From: Agathobacter ruminis
GTDB taxonomy: Bacteria > Bacillota > Clostridia > Lachnospirales > Lachnospiraceae
Assembly: GCF_002735305.1 (NCBI RefSeq)
Contig: NZ_PDYG01000074.1
Coordinates: 123,725-187,724, forward strand
Length of the DNA stretch: 64,000 bases
Direction of reading: 5' to 3'
The notes below the pieces were generated by a model, which was given only the letters and a program-made list of their open reading frames with translations, did not search any database and was not told where the DNA came from. The position numbers and the translations under genes are program-made. Every line of letters begins with the position of its first letter. The stretch's first letter is position 1. Positions 1 through 8,102 of the stretch are shown one piece after another.

Positions 1-48
1 AAAGAATATACCGGGAAACCAGTTTGGACACCGGATCAACTTGATTAA
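1..48 (+). CDS. C-terminal end of an unidentified upstream gene (partial)
   Basis: Frame 1 is open from the window edge and closes with TAA at 46-48, giving a 15-residue tail that ends in WTPDQLD. The stop lies 21 bases before the thiolase-like gene and its GAAAGGGG ribosome binding site, so it is probably the preceding gene of the same operon. Too little is visible to name the protein. The reading frame is inferred from position and spacing only. Confidence 0.4.
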   Translation, partial: KEYTGKPVWTPDQLD

Positions 49-69
49 TCACGAAAGGGGATACTTTTT

Positions 70-1380
70 ATGAGCAAAAGTATGTATGGAAGAAGTGTTT
101 CGATTATCGGTGTCGGATGTACACCATTTATGTATACGGTGGATAATCCTGAAACCAACAATTTGACGGAACACGAATTACTTGGATATGCAGCATTGTC
201 CGCAATGGAGGATGCAGGCATTCGTGCAACGGATGTAGACTATTATTTCCACGGACAGGCATCTCCGCTTGCCGGCTCCAACCAGCTGACTCCGAATATT
301 CATTGCGGAAACTGGTTTGGCATGAAAGGAAAAGGTTCTATCCATCATTCCGAAGCATGCTGTACCGGATATCTTGCACTTGATCTTGCTGCAAACTATG
401 TAGCATCCGGAAAGTATGATTGTGTTATGACCGGCGCCGTGGAATTCGGTGACAGCAATGCTTATCCGAATGACAGTGTGGAGACTCCAAAGCATCCATA
501 TAAGAGAGAAAAGGTTACCATGGAGAAATTCCTTTTCACCACCAAGTGGTTATATGACCGTGTTTATGCACGTGCCATGATGGCTCCAATGGAACTGATC
601 TATGATGATGCCGCAGAAGAATATGTACGTACCCGTGGCATTACTGCAGAGCAGATGGATGACACCTTAAACTGGATGTGCATCAACAACCGCAGAAATG
701 CCAGCAAGAACCCTCTTGCAATCGTTCATGAGACCTATCAGGAAATTGCAGAGCAAAATGGCTTCGCAACCGATCTGGATTACTTAAGAAGTCCATACAA
801 CCCACGTATGGGTGATTTCCTCCGTGCAGCCTGCTTAGAGCTGAAGTGCGACGGTGCAGCAGCAGTTATCGTTTGTGCAACCGAGAAGATTCCGGAAATC
901 TGCAAGAACTTAAAGCATAAGCCAATCGAAATTCTTGGTGTAGGAGCTTCTTCTTACAATGCAATTAATCCTCATTTTGAGATTCGCGCAACCGAGAATG
1001 CGGTGAAAGAAGTCTATGATCGCACCGGTGTAACCGGAGATGATCTTGATATCTTCTTTGCAAACGACTTTATTATTACTTCTCATTTGATTTCTGCCGA
1101 AATCGCCGGATATCTTCCATATGGCGAAGGATGGAAATACATCTGTGAAGGACGTACCGCATATGACGGAGACAAGCCAATCAATACCAATGGTGGTCGT
1201 ACTTCCTTTGGTCATGCACATGCCGCTTCAGGTCTTGCAGATGTATATGAGTGCTGCAAGCAGATGCGTGGTGAATGTGGCGAGCGTCAGGTGAAGAAAC
1301 TTCCAAAGACCGCAATGCTCAGAGGATACGGCGGAGCTCAGAACGTAGCCGCAGTTGTGCTTAAGACAATCGAAGACTAA
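70..1380 (+). CDS. Thiolase-like acyl-CoA condensing/cleaving enzyme (SCP2/DUF35-associated type)
   Basis: This 436-residue protein has the thiolase fold pattern. The nucleophilic cysteine is probably Cys97 in EACCTG, and a conserved-type histidine is His382 in FGHAHAASG. The second catalytic cysteine of classical biosynthetic thiolases (CxGGG near the C terminus) is not visible: the corresponding stretch reads RGYGGAQ. That pattern fits thiolase-like proteins that work with a DUF35 partner rather than a housekeeping acetoacetyl-CoA thiolase. The DUF35 gene follows after 14 bases, then an acyl-carrier-like protein and phosphotransacetylase. The family assignment is firm. The substrate is unknown; acyl transfer or C-C bond formation or cleavage on CoA or carrier thioesters is inferred. 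Confidence 0.85.
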   Translation: MSKSMYGRSVSIIGVGCTPFMYTVDNPETNNLTEHELLGYAALSAMEDAGIRATDVDYYFHGQASPLAGSNQLTPNIHCGNWFGMKGKGSIHHSEACCTGYLALDLAANYVASGKYDCVMTGAVEFGDSNAYPNDSVETPKHPYKREKVTMEKFLFTTKWLYDRVYARAMMAPMELIYDDAAEEYVRTRGITAEQMDDTLNWMCINNRRNASKNPLAIVHETYQEIAEQNGFATDLDYLRSPYNPRMGDFLRAACLELKCDGAAAVIVCATEKIPEICKNLKHKPIEILGVGASSYNAINPHFEIRATENAVKEVYDRTGVTGDDLDIFFANDFIITSHLISAEIAGYLPYGEGWKYICEGRTAYDGDKPINTNGGRTSFGHAHAASGLADVYECCKQMRGECGERQVKKLPKTAMLRGYGGAQNVAAVVLKTIED

Positions 1381-1394
1381 CAGGAGGAAAGACA

Positions 1395-1829
1395 ATGGGT
1401 GAAGTTAAATTAGAGAAAATTGTTCAGCCTTTCTACGAGGCACTCGAAGAAGGCAAGATCATGGGACGTAAATGTCCGGAGTGCGGAGCCGTTGAATTTC
1501 CACCGGTTTACGCATGCAATACATGTGGATGCTTACATACCGACTGGTATGAGATTTCAGGAAATGCCAAGATGCATTCCATCGTAATGCCGGCTGCTCT
1601 TTCTTCAAAGCCGGATTATAAGGATATGGGAAAATATGCATATGGTGAAATCGAGCTCGAAGAAGGAGCACGCTTCAACGGTGTCGTTCGCGGAATGACC
1701 AAGAAGATCCGCAAGAAGATCATGGAAGAGGGCTTACTTCCGGTTGAGGTACATGCTGCAATCTATCAGCAGCCGGGCGTTGATTACAAGACGGTTGTCT
1801 TTGATCTCGATGAGAAATATTTACAGTAA
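1395..1829 (+). CDS. DUF35 zinc-ribbon / OB-fold protein, partner of the thiolase-like enzyme
   Basis: The protein has 144 residues. The N-terminal half carries a rubredoxin-like zinc ribbon with Cys27-x2-Cys30 and Cys41-x2-Cys44. The C-terminal half fits the acyl-CoA-associated OB fold of the DUF35 family. In archaeal acetoacetyl-CoA thiolase/HMG-CoA synthase and in the bacterial PhlACB acyltransferase, DUF35 proteins bridge or scaffold the thiolase-like subunits and share CoA binding. Its position 14 bases after the thiolase-like gene supports the same role here. GGAGGAAAG precedes the ATG. Confidence 0.88.
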   Translation: MGEVKLEKIVQPFYEALEEGKIMGRKCPECGAVEFPPVYACNTCGCLHTDWYEISGNAKMHSIVMPAALSSKPDYKDMGKYAYGEIELEEGARFNGVVRGMTKKIRKKIMEEGLLPVEVHAAIYQQPGVDYKTVVFDLDEKYLQ

Positions 1830-1839
1830 TACAGTTCCC

Positions 1840-1857
1840 AATATGATGAATCATATT
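1840..1857. repeat. Short palindrome between the DUF35 and carrier-protein genes
   Basis: AATATGAT and ATCATATT face each other across a 2-base centre. The tight centre suits a protein-binding operator better than an RNA hairpin, but it could be chance in A+T-rich spacer DNA. No promoter was identified beside it. Confidence 0.3.
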
Positions 1858-1891
1858 TAGATAAAAGATTTAGAAAAAAGGAGATTTTAAA

Positions 1892-2131
1892 ATGGATCGT
1901 AAAGAATTAGAAGAAAAGATTATTGAATTAGTAGCAAACTCTTATGGTGTAGATGCTTCCACACTTAGTGTGGATTCTGTATTCGGTGAGGATTTAAAGG
2001 GCGCTTCCGTACAGATGGTAGGACTTGTTTCCGAAATCGAGAACGAATTGGATGCAATGGTAGCACTTGCTGATGCAGCTGCATGCAAGACAATCGGAGA
2101 ACTTGTTGATAAGGTAGAAGAGGAATTATAA
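1892..2131 (+). CDS. Acyl-carrier-like protein (phosphopantetheine attachment domain)
   Basis: The 79-residue acidic protein matches the four-helix carrier fold. Ser39 in the stretch EDLKGASVQM is the likely 4'-phosphopantetheine attachment site. The motif is GAS rather than the DSL of fatty-acid ACP, so this is a specialised carrier and probably not the housekeeping AcpP. It lies between the thiolase/DUF35 pair and phosphotransacetylase, which suggests that it carries an acyl group handled by that pair. The strong AAAAAAGGAG site fixes the start. Function beyond carrier is inference. Confidence 0.8.
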   Translation: MDRKELEEKIIELVANSYGVDASTLSVDSVFGEDLKGASVQMVGLVSEIENELDAMVALADAAACKTIGELVDKVEEEL

Positions 2132-2155
2132 TTTTTCCTCAAGAAGGAGCAAAAA

Positions 2156-3163
2156 ATGAGTGTATTAGATCAGATTTATGAAAAAGCAAAAGCTGATCCT
2201 CAGAAAGTTGCCTTCCCGGAAGCCGAAAATGAAAAAATGATGCAGGCTGCTTATGAATGCGGACAGGAAGGATATATCATTCCTGTACTCGTAGGAGATG
2301 AGGAGACCATCAAAAAACTGGCAGCGGAACGCGGCTATGATATCAATGTATTTAAGGTTGTTGATATTCATGAAGAGAGCTACAAGAACAGCGTCATCGA
2401 GCGCTATGTAGCATTAGAGGATACCAAATTAAAAGAAAAGGCATTGGGACGCCGTATGGAAGACCCATTGTATTATGCAATGGCAATGCAGAAAATCGGT
2501 GATGCGGATGTTACCTTCGCAGGTATCGACAATACCACCGGTGATGTACTTCTGGCTGGTCAGATGATTATCGGATTAAAGCCGGGAATCTCTACCATTT
2601 CTTCTATCGGATTATGCGATATCCCTGGATTTGAAGGTTCGGAAGGAAGCTTACTTGCAGTAGGTGATTCCGCTGTATGCACCAACCCGAATCCGGAGCA
2701 GCTTGCAAGTATTGCAATTTCTGCTTGTGATACCGTTCATGATCTGTTAGGATGGGAACCAAGATGTGCAATGATTTCCTATTCTACTCTTGGAAGCGGA
2801 CAGGGAGAGTTGATCGACAAGGTGAAGGAGGCACTTGCAATTGCGCAGGAGCAGCGTCCGGATCTTGCGATCGACGGAGAATTCCAGCTGGATGCAGCCA
2901 TCGTTCCTGCTGTTGCAGCAAAGAAGGTTCAGAGAGAAAGCAAAGTTGCAGGAAAGGCCAATGTATTGATCTGGCCTGATCTGAATGTTGGTAATACCTC
3001 TGTTAAATTGATCCAGCAATTTGGTCATGCAGATGCATACGGACCAATGCTTCAGGGATTCAACAGCGTCGTATGTGACTGCTCACGTGGAGCCCCTGTA
3101 TCCGAGATTAAGGGAAATGTTGTTATTTCTGCTGTAAGAGCCGCAGGTGCAAAGAAGAAATAA
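2156..3163 (+). CDS. pta: Phosphate acetyltransferase
   Basis: The 335-residue protein has the length and sequence of the short, class I phosphotransacetylases that interconvert acetyl-CoA and acetyl phosphate. Family stretches include the N-terminal KVAFPEAEN, the central GSGQGELIDK region and the C-terminal LIWPDLNVGN with GPMLQGF. AAGGAG precedes the ATG. No acetate kinase gene is adjacent: its neighbours are the thiolase/DUF35/carrier genes. It may therefore act on the acyl product of that module, possibly as a phosphotransbutyrylase-like enzyme, but the sequence looks like ordinary Pta. Confidence 0.92.
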   Translation: MSVLDQIYEKAKADPQKVAFPEAENEKMMQAAYECGQEGYIIPVLVGDEETIKKLAAERGYDINVFKVVDIHEESYKNSVIERYVALEDTKLKEKALGRRMEDPLYYAMAMQKIGDADVTFAGIDNTTGDVLLAGQMIIGLKPGISTISSIGLCDIPGFEGSEGSLLAVGDSAVCTNPNPEQLASIAISACDTVHDLLGWEPRCAMISYSTLGSGQGELIDKVKEALAIAQEQRPDLAIDGEFQLDAAIVPAVAAKKVQRESKVAGKANVLIWPDLNVGNTSVKLIQQFGHADAYGPMLQGFNSVVCDCSRGAPVSEIKGNVVISAVRAAGAKKK

Positions 3164-3175
3164 GGACGAAAGAAA

Positions 3176-3988
3176 TTGAATACGAATACTGATTTTAAAT
3201 TACAGGAAATTGATACCGGAATATACCAGCTACAGGACGAACGCGAAAACTGTGCGACACTTGTAATCGGAACACAGAAAGCGCTGCTGTTTGATACCAT
3301 GCTGGGGCTGGGCGATTTAAAAGGATTTATTCATCAGTTGACCAACTTGCCCGTGATTGTGATAAACAGCCACGGGCATTTTGATCATATCGGAGGCAAT
3401 TGCCAGTTTGATGAAATCTATTTGAATCAAAGAGATTTTGAATTGCTGCCGCTGATGCGCGGCTGCATTGAGGAGCTTGAGCGGACACACAAGCGCCCGC
3501 TTTCGAAGCTGCGGGAGAGTCTGTCGGAGGAACAGGTGGCCAAAATCCGTCCGCTGGCGGATGACAGCGTGTTTGACCTTGGAGGTCTGGCCATAGAGAT
3601 TGTCGCACTGCCGGGGCATACAGCAGGCTCCGTAGGCGCTCTGATACGCGAGAAACGGCTGCTTTTGGCAGGAGATGCCGCAACTCCGCAAATGTGCCTG
3701 TTTATGGACGGCTGCCAGCCCCTGCCGGTCTATCAAAAGACTTTGCAAAAGATGATGAATCTGGAGTTTGATACATTCCTACTGGGACATTTTCTGCGCA
3801 CATTCCCGAAAGAGATTCTGCACAAGTTCATGGAATGTACAGAGATTGTCGGCAAGAAAAGAGGTCATTTGCTGGTATATACATGGATCAACCGTTATCG
3901 CGGGATGGTCTATTTTTTGGAAATGCGCAATCCGCAAATCAATGATATAATATGTATCATTATCAAGGAAGAGAGTGCAGAATCATGA
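3176..3988 (+). CDS. MBL-fold metallo-hydrolase
   Basis: The protein has 270 residues and the metallo-beta-lactamase metal motif HxHxDH at His66, His68, Asp70 and His71 in SHGHFDHIGG. It is followed by a second ligand region at LPGHTAG and AGDAAT, and by a late GHF histidine. The start is TTG, chosen because AAGGACGAAAG lies just upstream and no in-frame ATG fits the family N terminus. The family covers glyoxalase II, thioesterases and other hydrolases, and nothing here fixes the substrate. Its TGA overlaps the ATG of the next gene (ATGA), so the two are translationally coupled. Confidence 0.85.
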   Translation: MNTNTDFKLQEIDTGIYQLQDERENCATLVIGTQKALLFDTMLGLGDLKGFIHQLTNLPVIVINSHGHFDHIGGNCQFDEIYLNQRDFELLPLMRGCIEELERTHKRPLSKLRESLSEEQVAKIRPLADDSVFDLGGLAIEIVALPGHTAGSVGALIREKRLLLAGDAATPQMCLFMDGCQPLPVYQKTLQKMMNLEFDTFLLGHFLRTFPKEILHKFMECTEIVGKKRGHLLVYTWINRYRGMVYFLEMRNPQINDIICIIIKEESAES

Positions 3989-4599
3989 ATTTTACAGAAC
4001 AATCATTGAGGAAATTTACAGAACAGCTGGCATCAAAAACTCCGGTGCCGGGAGGAGGCGGGGCTGCAGCCTATGCAGGCGCACTTGCAGCTGCGCTGGC
4101 CGATATGGTCGGTGAATTTACAGTCGGAAAAAAGAAATATGCCAAGGTGGAACCGGAAATCCGCCTTGCGATGCAAAAGGCACAGGAATTAAGGGAACAA
4201 TTGCTTGCATGCATCGAAAAGGATGCAGCTGCATTTGAGCCGTTGTCAAAGGCGTATGCGATTCCGAAGGACGATCCGGACCGCGATACGGTTATGGAAG
4301 CATGTTTGCAGCAGGCGGCTGCTGTCCCGATGGAAATTCTGGATTTAAGTGCGCAGGTGATTCAGCTTGCAGACGAATTTGCAAAGAATGGCAGCATTAT
4401 GATGCTCAGCGATGCAGCCTGCGCAGCTGCAATCGGTCTTGCGGCATTAAAGAGTGCGGCCGTCAATGTGAAAATCAATACCAAATCGATGAAAGACCGT
4501 ACCTGTGCAAAAGAATTGGATGAAAAAACAGATTGCATGCTAAAAGAATTTTCTAGTCTTGCAGACCTAGTTTTTGAAAGCGTTTATGCAAAATATTAA
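3985..4599 (+). CDS. fchA: Methenyltetrahydrofolate cyclohydrolase / formimino-THF cyclodeaminase family (FchA)
   Basis: The 204-residue, all-helical protein matches the cyclodeaminase/cyclohydrolase family. It has the N-terminal SKTPVPGGGGAAAY loop that binds folate and an alanine-rich central bundle. Family members either hydrolyse 5,10-methenyl-THF to 10-formyl-THF or deaminate formimino-THF. The ATG at 3985 is preferred over the upstream in-frame ATG at 3952 because of the AAGGAAGAG site and the ATGA overlap with the metallo-hydrolase. folD follows after 52 bases and has lost cyclohydrolase residues, so cyclohydrolase is the more likely activity here. No histidine-degradation genes are adjacent. 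Confidence 0.88.
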   Translation: MNFTEQSLRKFTEQLASKTPVPGGGGAAAYAGALAAALADMVGEFTVGKKKYAKVEPEIRLAMQKAQELREQLLACIEKDAAAFEPLSKAYAIPKDDPDRDTVMEACLQQAAAVPMEILDLSAQVIQLADEFAKNGSIMMLSDAACAAAIGLAALKSAAVNVKINTKSMKDRTCAKELDEKTDCMLKEFSSLADLVFESVYAKY

Positions 4600-4651
4600 A
4601 CAACAGAACTGCATCATTCAATTGACTGAAAGTGACAACAAGGAGTATAAG

Positions 4652-5494
4652 ATGTCTGATATTTTAAAAGGAAAACCTGTAGCGGACGCAATCAGCGCAC
4701 AAATCCGTGAGAAAGTAGAAAAGTTAAAACAGGATAAAATCACGCCGACGCTTGCAATTCTTCGTGTAGGCGAGCGGGAGGATGACCTGTCATATGAACG
4801 CGGAACGATGAAACGGTGCGAAAATACAGGGGTTGCAGTCAAAAATATCATCTTACCTGAAGATATAGATGAAAAATCATTCTTTGAAACATTAGAGAAT
4901 TTGAACAGCGATAATCAGATTCATGGCATTCTGATGTTCCGTCCACTGCCGAAACATCTCGACGGTGAGCGCGCAAGATGCATGCTGAATCCGCAAAAGG
5001 ATGTGGACGGTTGTACGGATGGCTCACTTGCGGGAGTCTTTACGAACTCAAAATCCGGATTTGCACCATGTACAGCGGAAGCTGCAATGGAAATCCTGAA
5101 ATTTTACGGAATCGATCCTGCAGGTAAACGGGCAGTGGTCATCGGACGTTCTCTCGTCATCGGCAGACCTGTTGCAATGCTTTTGATGCATGCCAATGCA
5201 ACCGTTACCATTTGCCATACGAAGACACAGAATATGGCCGAGATTGTTCGTGAGGCAGATATTGTAATTTGCGCATCCGGTCAGATGGAGAGCATTGGAA
5301 AAGAATTCCTCGCACCGGGGCAGACGGTCATCGATGTGGGAATCGGATGGAATGAACAGAAGCAGAAGCTCTGTGGCGATGTCATATTTGAGGAGGCCGA
5401 TGAGGTTGCGGCAATCACTCCTGTTCCGGGTGGCGTTGGCGCAGTGACGACCAGCATTCTTGTTCGTCATGTGGTAGAGGCGGCAAAAAAATGA
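4652..5494 (+). CDS. folD: FolD-type methylene-THF dehydrogenase, probably lacking cyclohydrolase activity
   Basis: The 280-residue protein has the two FolD domains and a clear NADP/NAD-binding segment (VVIGRSLVIGRPVA) and ends with the ITPVPGGVGAVT motif. Aligned with E. coli FolD, Tyr48 and Asp119 keep the Tyr50 and Asp121 positions. The cyclohydrolase lysine (Lys54) is Thr52, and Gln98 of VQLPLP is Phe96 in MFRPLP. Both residues are needed for the cyclohydrolase step, so a dehydrogenase-only enzyme is inferred. FchA upstream can supply the second step. ATG 4652 follows AAGGAG at 4640-4645 and gives a normal N terminus, unlike the ATG at 4574 inside fchA. Confidence 0.93.
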   Translation: MSDILKGKPVADAISAQIREKVEKLKQDKITPTLAILRVGEREDDLSYERGTMKRCENTGVAVKNIILPEDIDEKSFFETLENLNSDNQIHGILMFRPLPKHLDGERARCMLNPQKDVDGCTDGSLAGVFTNSKSGFAPCTAEAAMEILKFYGIDPAGKRAVVIGRSLVIGRPVAMLLMHANATVTICHTKTQNMAEIVREADIVICASGQMESIGKEFLAPGQTVIDVGIGWNEQKQKLCGDVIFEEADEVAAITPVPGGVGAVTTSILVRHVVEAAKK

Positions 5495-5778
5495 GTTTGA
5501 CATGGAAAATCATTTTTGGATATCTGATCCTGATGAATCTGGCGGGATTTGTCGTAATGGGCGTGGATAAACACCGTTCAATCGTTAAAAAATGGAGAAT
5601 TCCGGAAAAGGTATTATTTTTGTTTTCGCTGCTGGGCGGAAGCTTTGGAACCGTGATGGGAATGCAGATTTTTCGACATAAAACCAGACACTGGTATTTT
5701 GTAATCTTTATGCCGGTAATTCTTGCCCTGCATATTGTCGTTTTAATATTTTGCATGGCACATTTCGGGCTTTCATGA
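5491..5778 (+). CDS. DUF1294 membrane protein
   Basis: This is a small hydrophobic protein of 95 residues. It has a first membrane helix at about residues 5-23, the family stretch GVDKHRS at about 24-30, a central amphipathic/hydrophobic segment with LLGGSFGT, and a last helix at about 71-90. These match DUF1294, a family of unknown function. It overlaps the end of folD by four bases (ATGA), so it is coupled to it. No role in folate metabolism is shown by the sequence. Confidence 0.85.
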   Translation: MSLTWKIIFGYLILMNLAGFVVMGVDKHRSIVKKWRIPEKVLFLFSLLGGSFGTVMGMQIFRHKTRHWYFVIFMPVILALHIVVLIFCMAHFGLS

Positions 5779-5817
5779 CAGGGATACTTTACTTTATTCG
5801 GAAAGTGAGAGAAAGTC

Positions 5818-5846
5818 TTGAGAATCCGATGGGAAAAAGATAAAAT
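5818..5846 (+). promoter_or_regulatory. Sigma-A-type promoter of asnA
   Basis: TTGAGA (5818-5823) and TAAAAT (5841-5846) are separated by 17 bases, about 50 bases before the asnA start. This marks asnA as a separate transcription unit from the folD operon. Confidence 0.7.
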
Positions 5847-5894
5847 GGTAAGTAAAATTGTATGAAAGTATATGAATCAGAAGAGGAGAAAAAG

Positions 5895-6905
5895 ATGCAT
5901 AACTTAATTATCCCGGAGCACTATCAAAGTGAACTGGATCTCTATGAAACGCAACACGGAATCAAGATTGTGAAAGACTTCTTCCAGGGAATGCTTTCCA
6001 CCCGACTGAATCTTCGTCGAGTGACCGCACCGTTGTTTGTAGACCCGACAACGGGATTGAATGACAATTTGAATGGTGTGGAACGTCCGGTTTCCTTTGA
6101 TATTAAGGAACAGAACGGACAGGAGGCAGAAATTGTACATTCATTGGCAAAGTGGAAACGATATGCATTGAACCGCTACCGTTTTCAGGTTGGTGAAGGC
6201 TTATATACCGATATGAATGCAATCCGTCGCGATGAAGTGACAGATAATATTCATTCGATCTTTGTAGACCAGTGGGATTGGGAAAAAATTATCACCAAAG
6301 AGGAACGTACAATTGACACCTTAAAGGAGACGGTAAAAACCATTTACAAATGTCTGCGCAAGACAGAACAGTATATGGCAATCCAGTATGATTTTGTGGA
6401 TCTGATCCTTCCGAGAGATATCTATTTTATTACGACAGATCGCTTGCTGGAAATGTATCCGGACAAGACCGCAAAAGAGCGCGAATATCTGATTGTAAAA
6501 GAGAAGGGCGCTGTCTGTCTGATGCAGATCGGAGACAAGCTTGCAAACGGCGAACCGCATGACGGACGCGCACCGGATTATGATGACTGGAAGTTAAATG
6601 CGGATATAATAGTATACTATCCTGTACTGGATATCGCATTGGAACTTTCATCCATGGGAATTCGTGTCGATGAAAACTCCCTTGCGGAACAGCTCGAAAA
6701 AGCAGGATGTCCGGAACGCGCAAATCTGCCATTCCAGAAAGATATTCTCGAAAAGAAGCTTCCTTATACAATCGGCGGCGGTATCGGACAGTCCCGTATC
6801 TGTATGTTCTTCCTGCGCAAGGCGCATATCGGCGAGGTGCAGAGTTCACTGTGGCCGACCGAAATGGAAGAGAAATGTGCAAAGGCCGGAATTACACTTT
6901 TATAA
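5895..6905 (+). CDS. asnA: Aspartate--ammonia ligase (AsnA-type asparagine synthetase)
   Basis: The 336-residue protein makes asparagine from aspartate, ammonia and ATP. It belongs to the class-II aminoacyl-tRNA synthetase-like fold family, not the glutamine-dependent AsnB family. Recognisable stretches include VTAPLFVDPTTGLND, RPVSFDIK, and the late GGGIGQSR motif 3. ATG 5895 is preferred over ATG 5862 because GAGGAG lies 6 bases before it and the length then matches the roughly 330 residues of the family. Confidence 0.95.
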   Translation: MHNLIIPEHYQSELDLYETQHGIKIVKDFFQGMLSTRLNLRRVTAPLFVDPTTGLNDNLNGVERPVSFDIKEQNGQEAEIVHSLAKWKRYALNRYRFQVGEGLYTDMNAIRRDEVTDNIHSIFVDQWDWEKIITKEERTIDTLKETVKTIYKCLRKTEQYMAIQYDFVDLILPRDIYFITTDRLLEMYPDKTAKEREYLIVKEKGAVCLMQIGDKLANGEPHDGRAPDYDDWKLNADIIVYYPVLDIALELSSMGIRVDENSLAEQLEKAGCPERANLPFQKDILEKKLPYTIGGGIGQSRICMFFLRKAHIGEVQSSLWPTEMEEKCAKAGITLL

Positions 6906-6952
6906 TTGGGCCTGAAAATTAAAAAACGAAATCGAAAAAAGGAACGAGTGTT

Positions 6953-7891
6953 ATGGCTGGCAATCTTACGGTTGTGTTAAAAGCGGATGAAAAATTAAAA
7001 GAAAAATTAACAAAGTTTTATTGTGATGACTTTTGCGAGAAGACACCACAATATGCAATTTTTCAGGCAAAAACGGAGGATTGCACCATTACGCTTTACC
7101 AATCTGGGAAATTAATGTTTCAGGGAAAAGGTGCCGAACGTGAGAGCAGCATCTGGAATGCGTGGATGCAGAAACAGACATCCGAGCCTCAGGCAAAGGC
7201 AGTCGTTGCGCCTGCCGTCTATACGGACACAACAGCCATCGGCAGCGATGAAGTCGGTACAGGAGACTTCTTCGGACCGATTGTGGTCACGGCAGCCTTT
7301 GTCAGGGAAGAGCAGTTTGCACTTTTGCGGCAGCTGGGTGTGCGTGATTCCAAGAAACTGACGGATGAGAAAATTTGCCGGATTGTACCGCAAATCATGG
7401 AAGTGGTTCCTCATGTCACCAGAGTATTGGGCAATGAGGAATACAACCGGATGCGGGCAAACGGAATCAATATGAATCAGGTGAAGGCGCTGATTCACAA
7501 TGATTGCCTTTTTCGTTTGAAAAAACAGCTGCAGGATGATTCTGTTTTGGTGGTCGTGGATCAATTTGAACCTCCTGCAGCTTATTATCGTCATCTTTCC
7601 GGAGAAGCAAATGTGATAAAGGATATCTGCTTTATGACGAAAGCGGAGGATCAGTGTATGGCAGTCGCATGCGCATCCATGATCAGCCGTGCCCGGTTCC
7701 TTAAGGAGATGGATCTGCTTGCGGAATCCATCGGACATCCGGAAGGCATTCCGCTCGGTGCGGGAAACGGCGTCGATGCATTTGCTGCGGCCCTGCTTGA
7801 AGAACAGGGACCGGATATTTTACAAAAGATTGCAAAAATGAATTTTGCAAATGTTGAGAAAGTGAGACAGTTATATGATCAAGCCAGGTAA
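6953..7891 (+). CDS. rnhC: Ribonuclease HIII
   Basis: The protein has 312 residues. The N-terminal domain of about 80 residues is the TBP-like substrate-binding domain that marks RNase HIII, and the RNase H fold begins near IGSDEVGTGDF. Asp99 and Glu100 are the first catalytic acidic pair. It cuts RNA in RNA/DNA hybrids. The next small gene begins at or just after its stop, so they are co-transcribed. Confidence 0.93.
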   Translation: MAGNLTVVLKADEKLKEKLTKFYCDDFCEKTPQYAIFQAKTEDCTITLYQSGKLMFQGKGAERESSIWNAWMQKQTSEPQAKAVVAPAVYTDTTAIGSDEVGTGDFFGPIVVTAAFVREEQFALLRQLGVRDSKKLTDEKICRIVPQIMEVVPHVTRVLGNEEYNRMRANGINMNQVKALIHNDCLFRLKKQLQDDSVLVVVDQFEPPAAYYRHLSGEANVIKDICFMTKAEDQCMAVACASMISRARFLKEMDLLAESIGHPEGIPLGAGNGVDAFAAALLEEQGPDILQKIAKMNFANVEKVRQLYDQAR

Positions 7892-7895
7892 TATC

Positions 7896-8102
7896 ATGAA
7901 AATGATGGCTGCAAAAAATAAATTTCAGTCCAATCATCCGAAATTTACTGCTTTTTTGAGCTATGTATTTCGTGGAGGAATGCCGGAGGGGACTGTCATC
8001 GAAATTACGGTGACCAAGCCGGGAGAAGAGCCGATTACCGGGAATTTGAAAGTGATGCAGGAAGACCTGGAATTGTTTGACAGTTTGAAGGATTTGAGTT
8101 AA
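7896..8102 (+). CDS. Small conserved protein of unknown function
   Basis: This is a 68-residue protein, or 75 if the ATG at 7875, which overlaps rnhC by 17 bases, is used. It has a basic N terminus (KMMAAKNKFQSNHPKF) and an acidic C-terminal half (QEDLELFDSLKDL). The pattern NHPKF...EGTVIEITVTKPG resembles small conserved proteins of clostridial genomes, but no function is known to me. There is no signal peptide or membrane segment. It lies between rnhC and an ABC-F gene whose ATG follows its stop directly. Confidence 0.65.
   Translation: MKMMAAKNKFQSNHPKFTAFLSYVFRGGMPEGTVIEITVTKPGEEPITGNLKVMQEDLELFDSLKDLS

Noticed and set aside
4574..4651. A longer N terminus for FolD starting inside fchA
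   Set aside because: It would add 26 residues absent from the family and has no ribosome binding site, whereas ATG 4652 follows AAGGAG.
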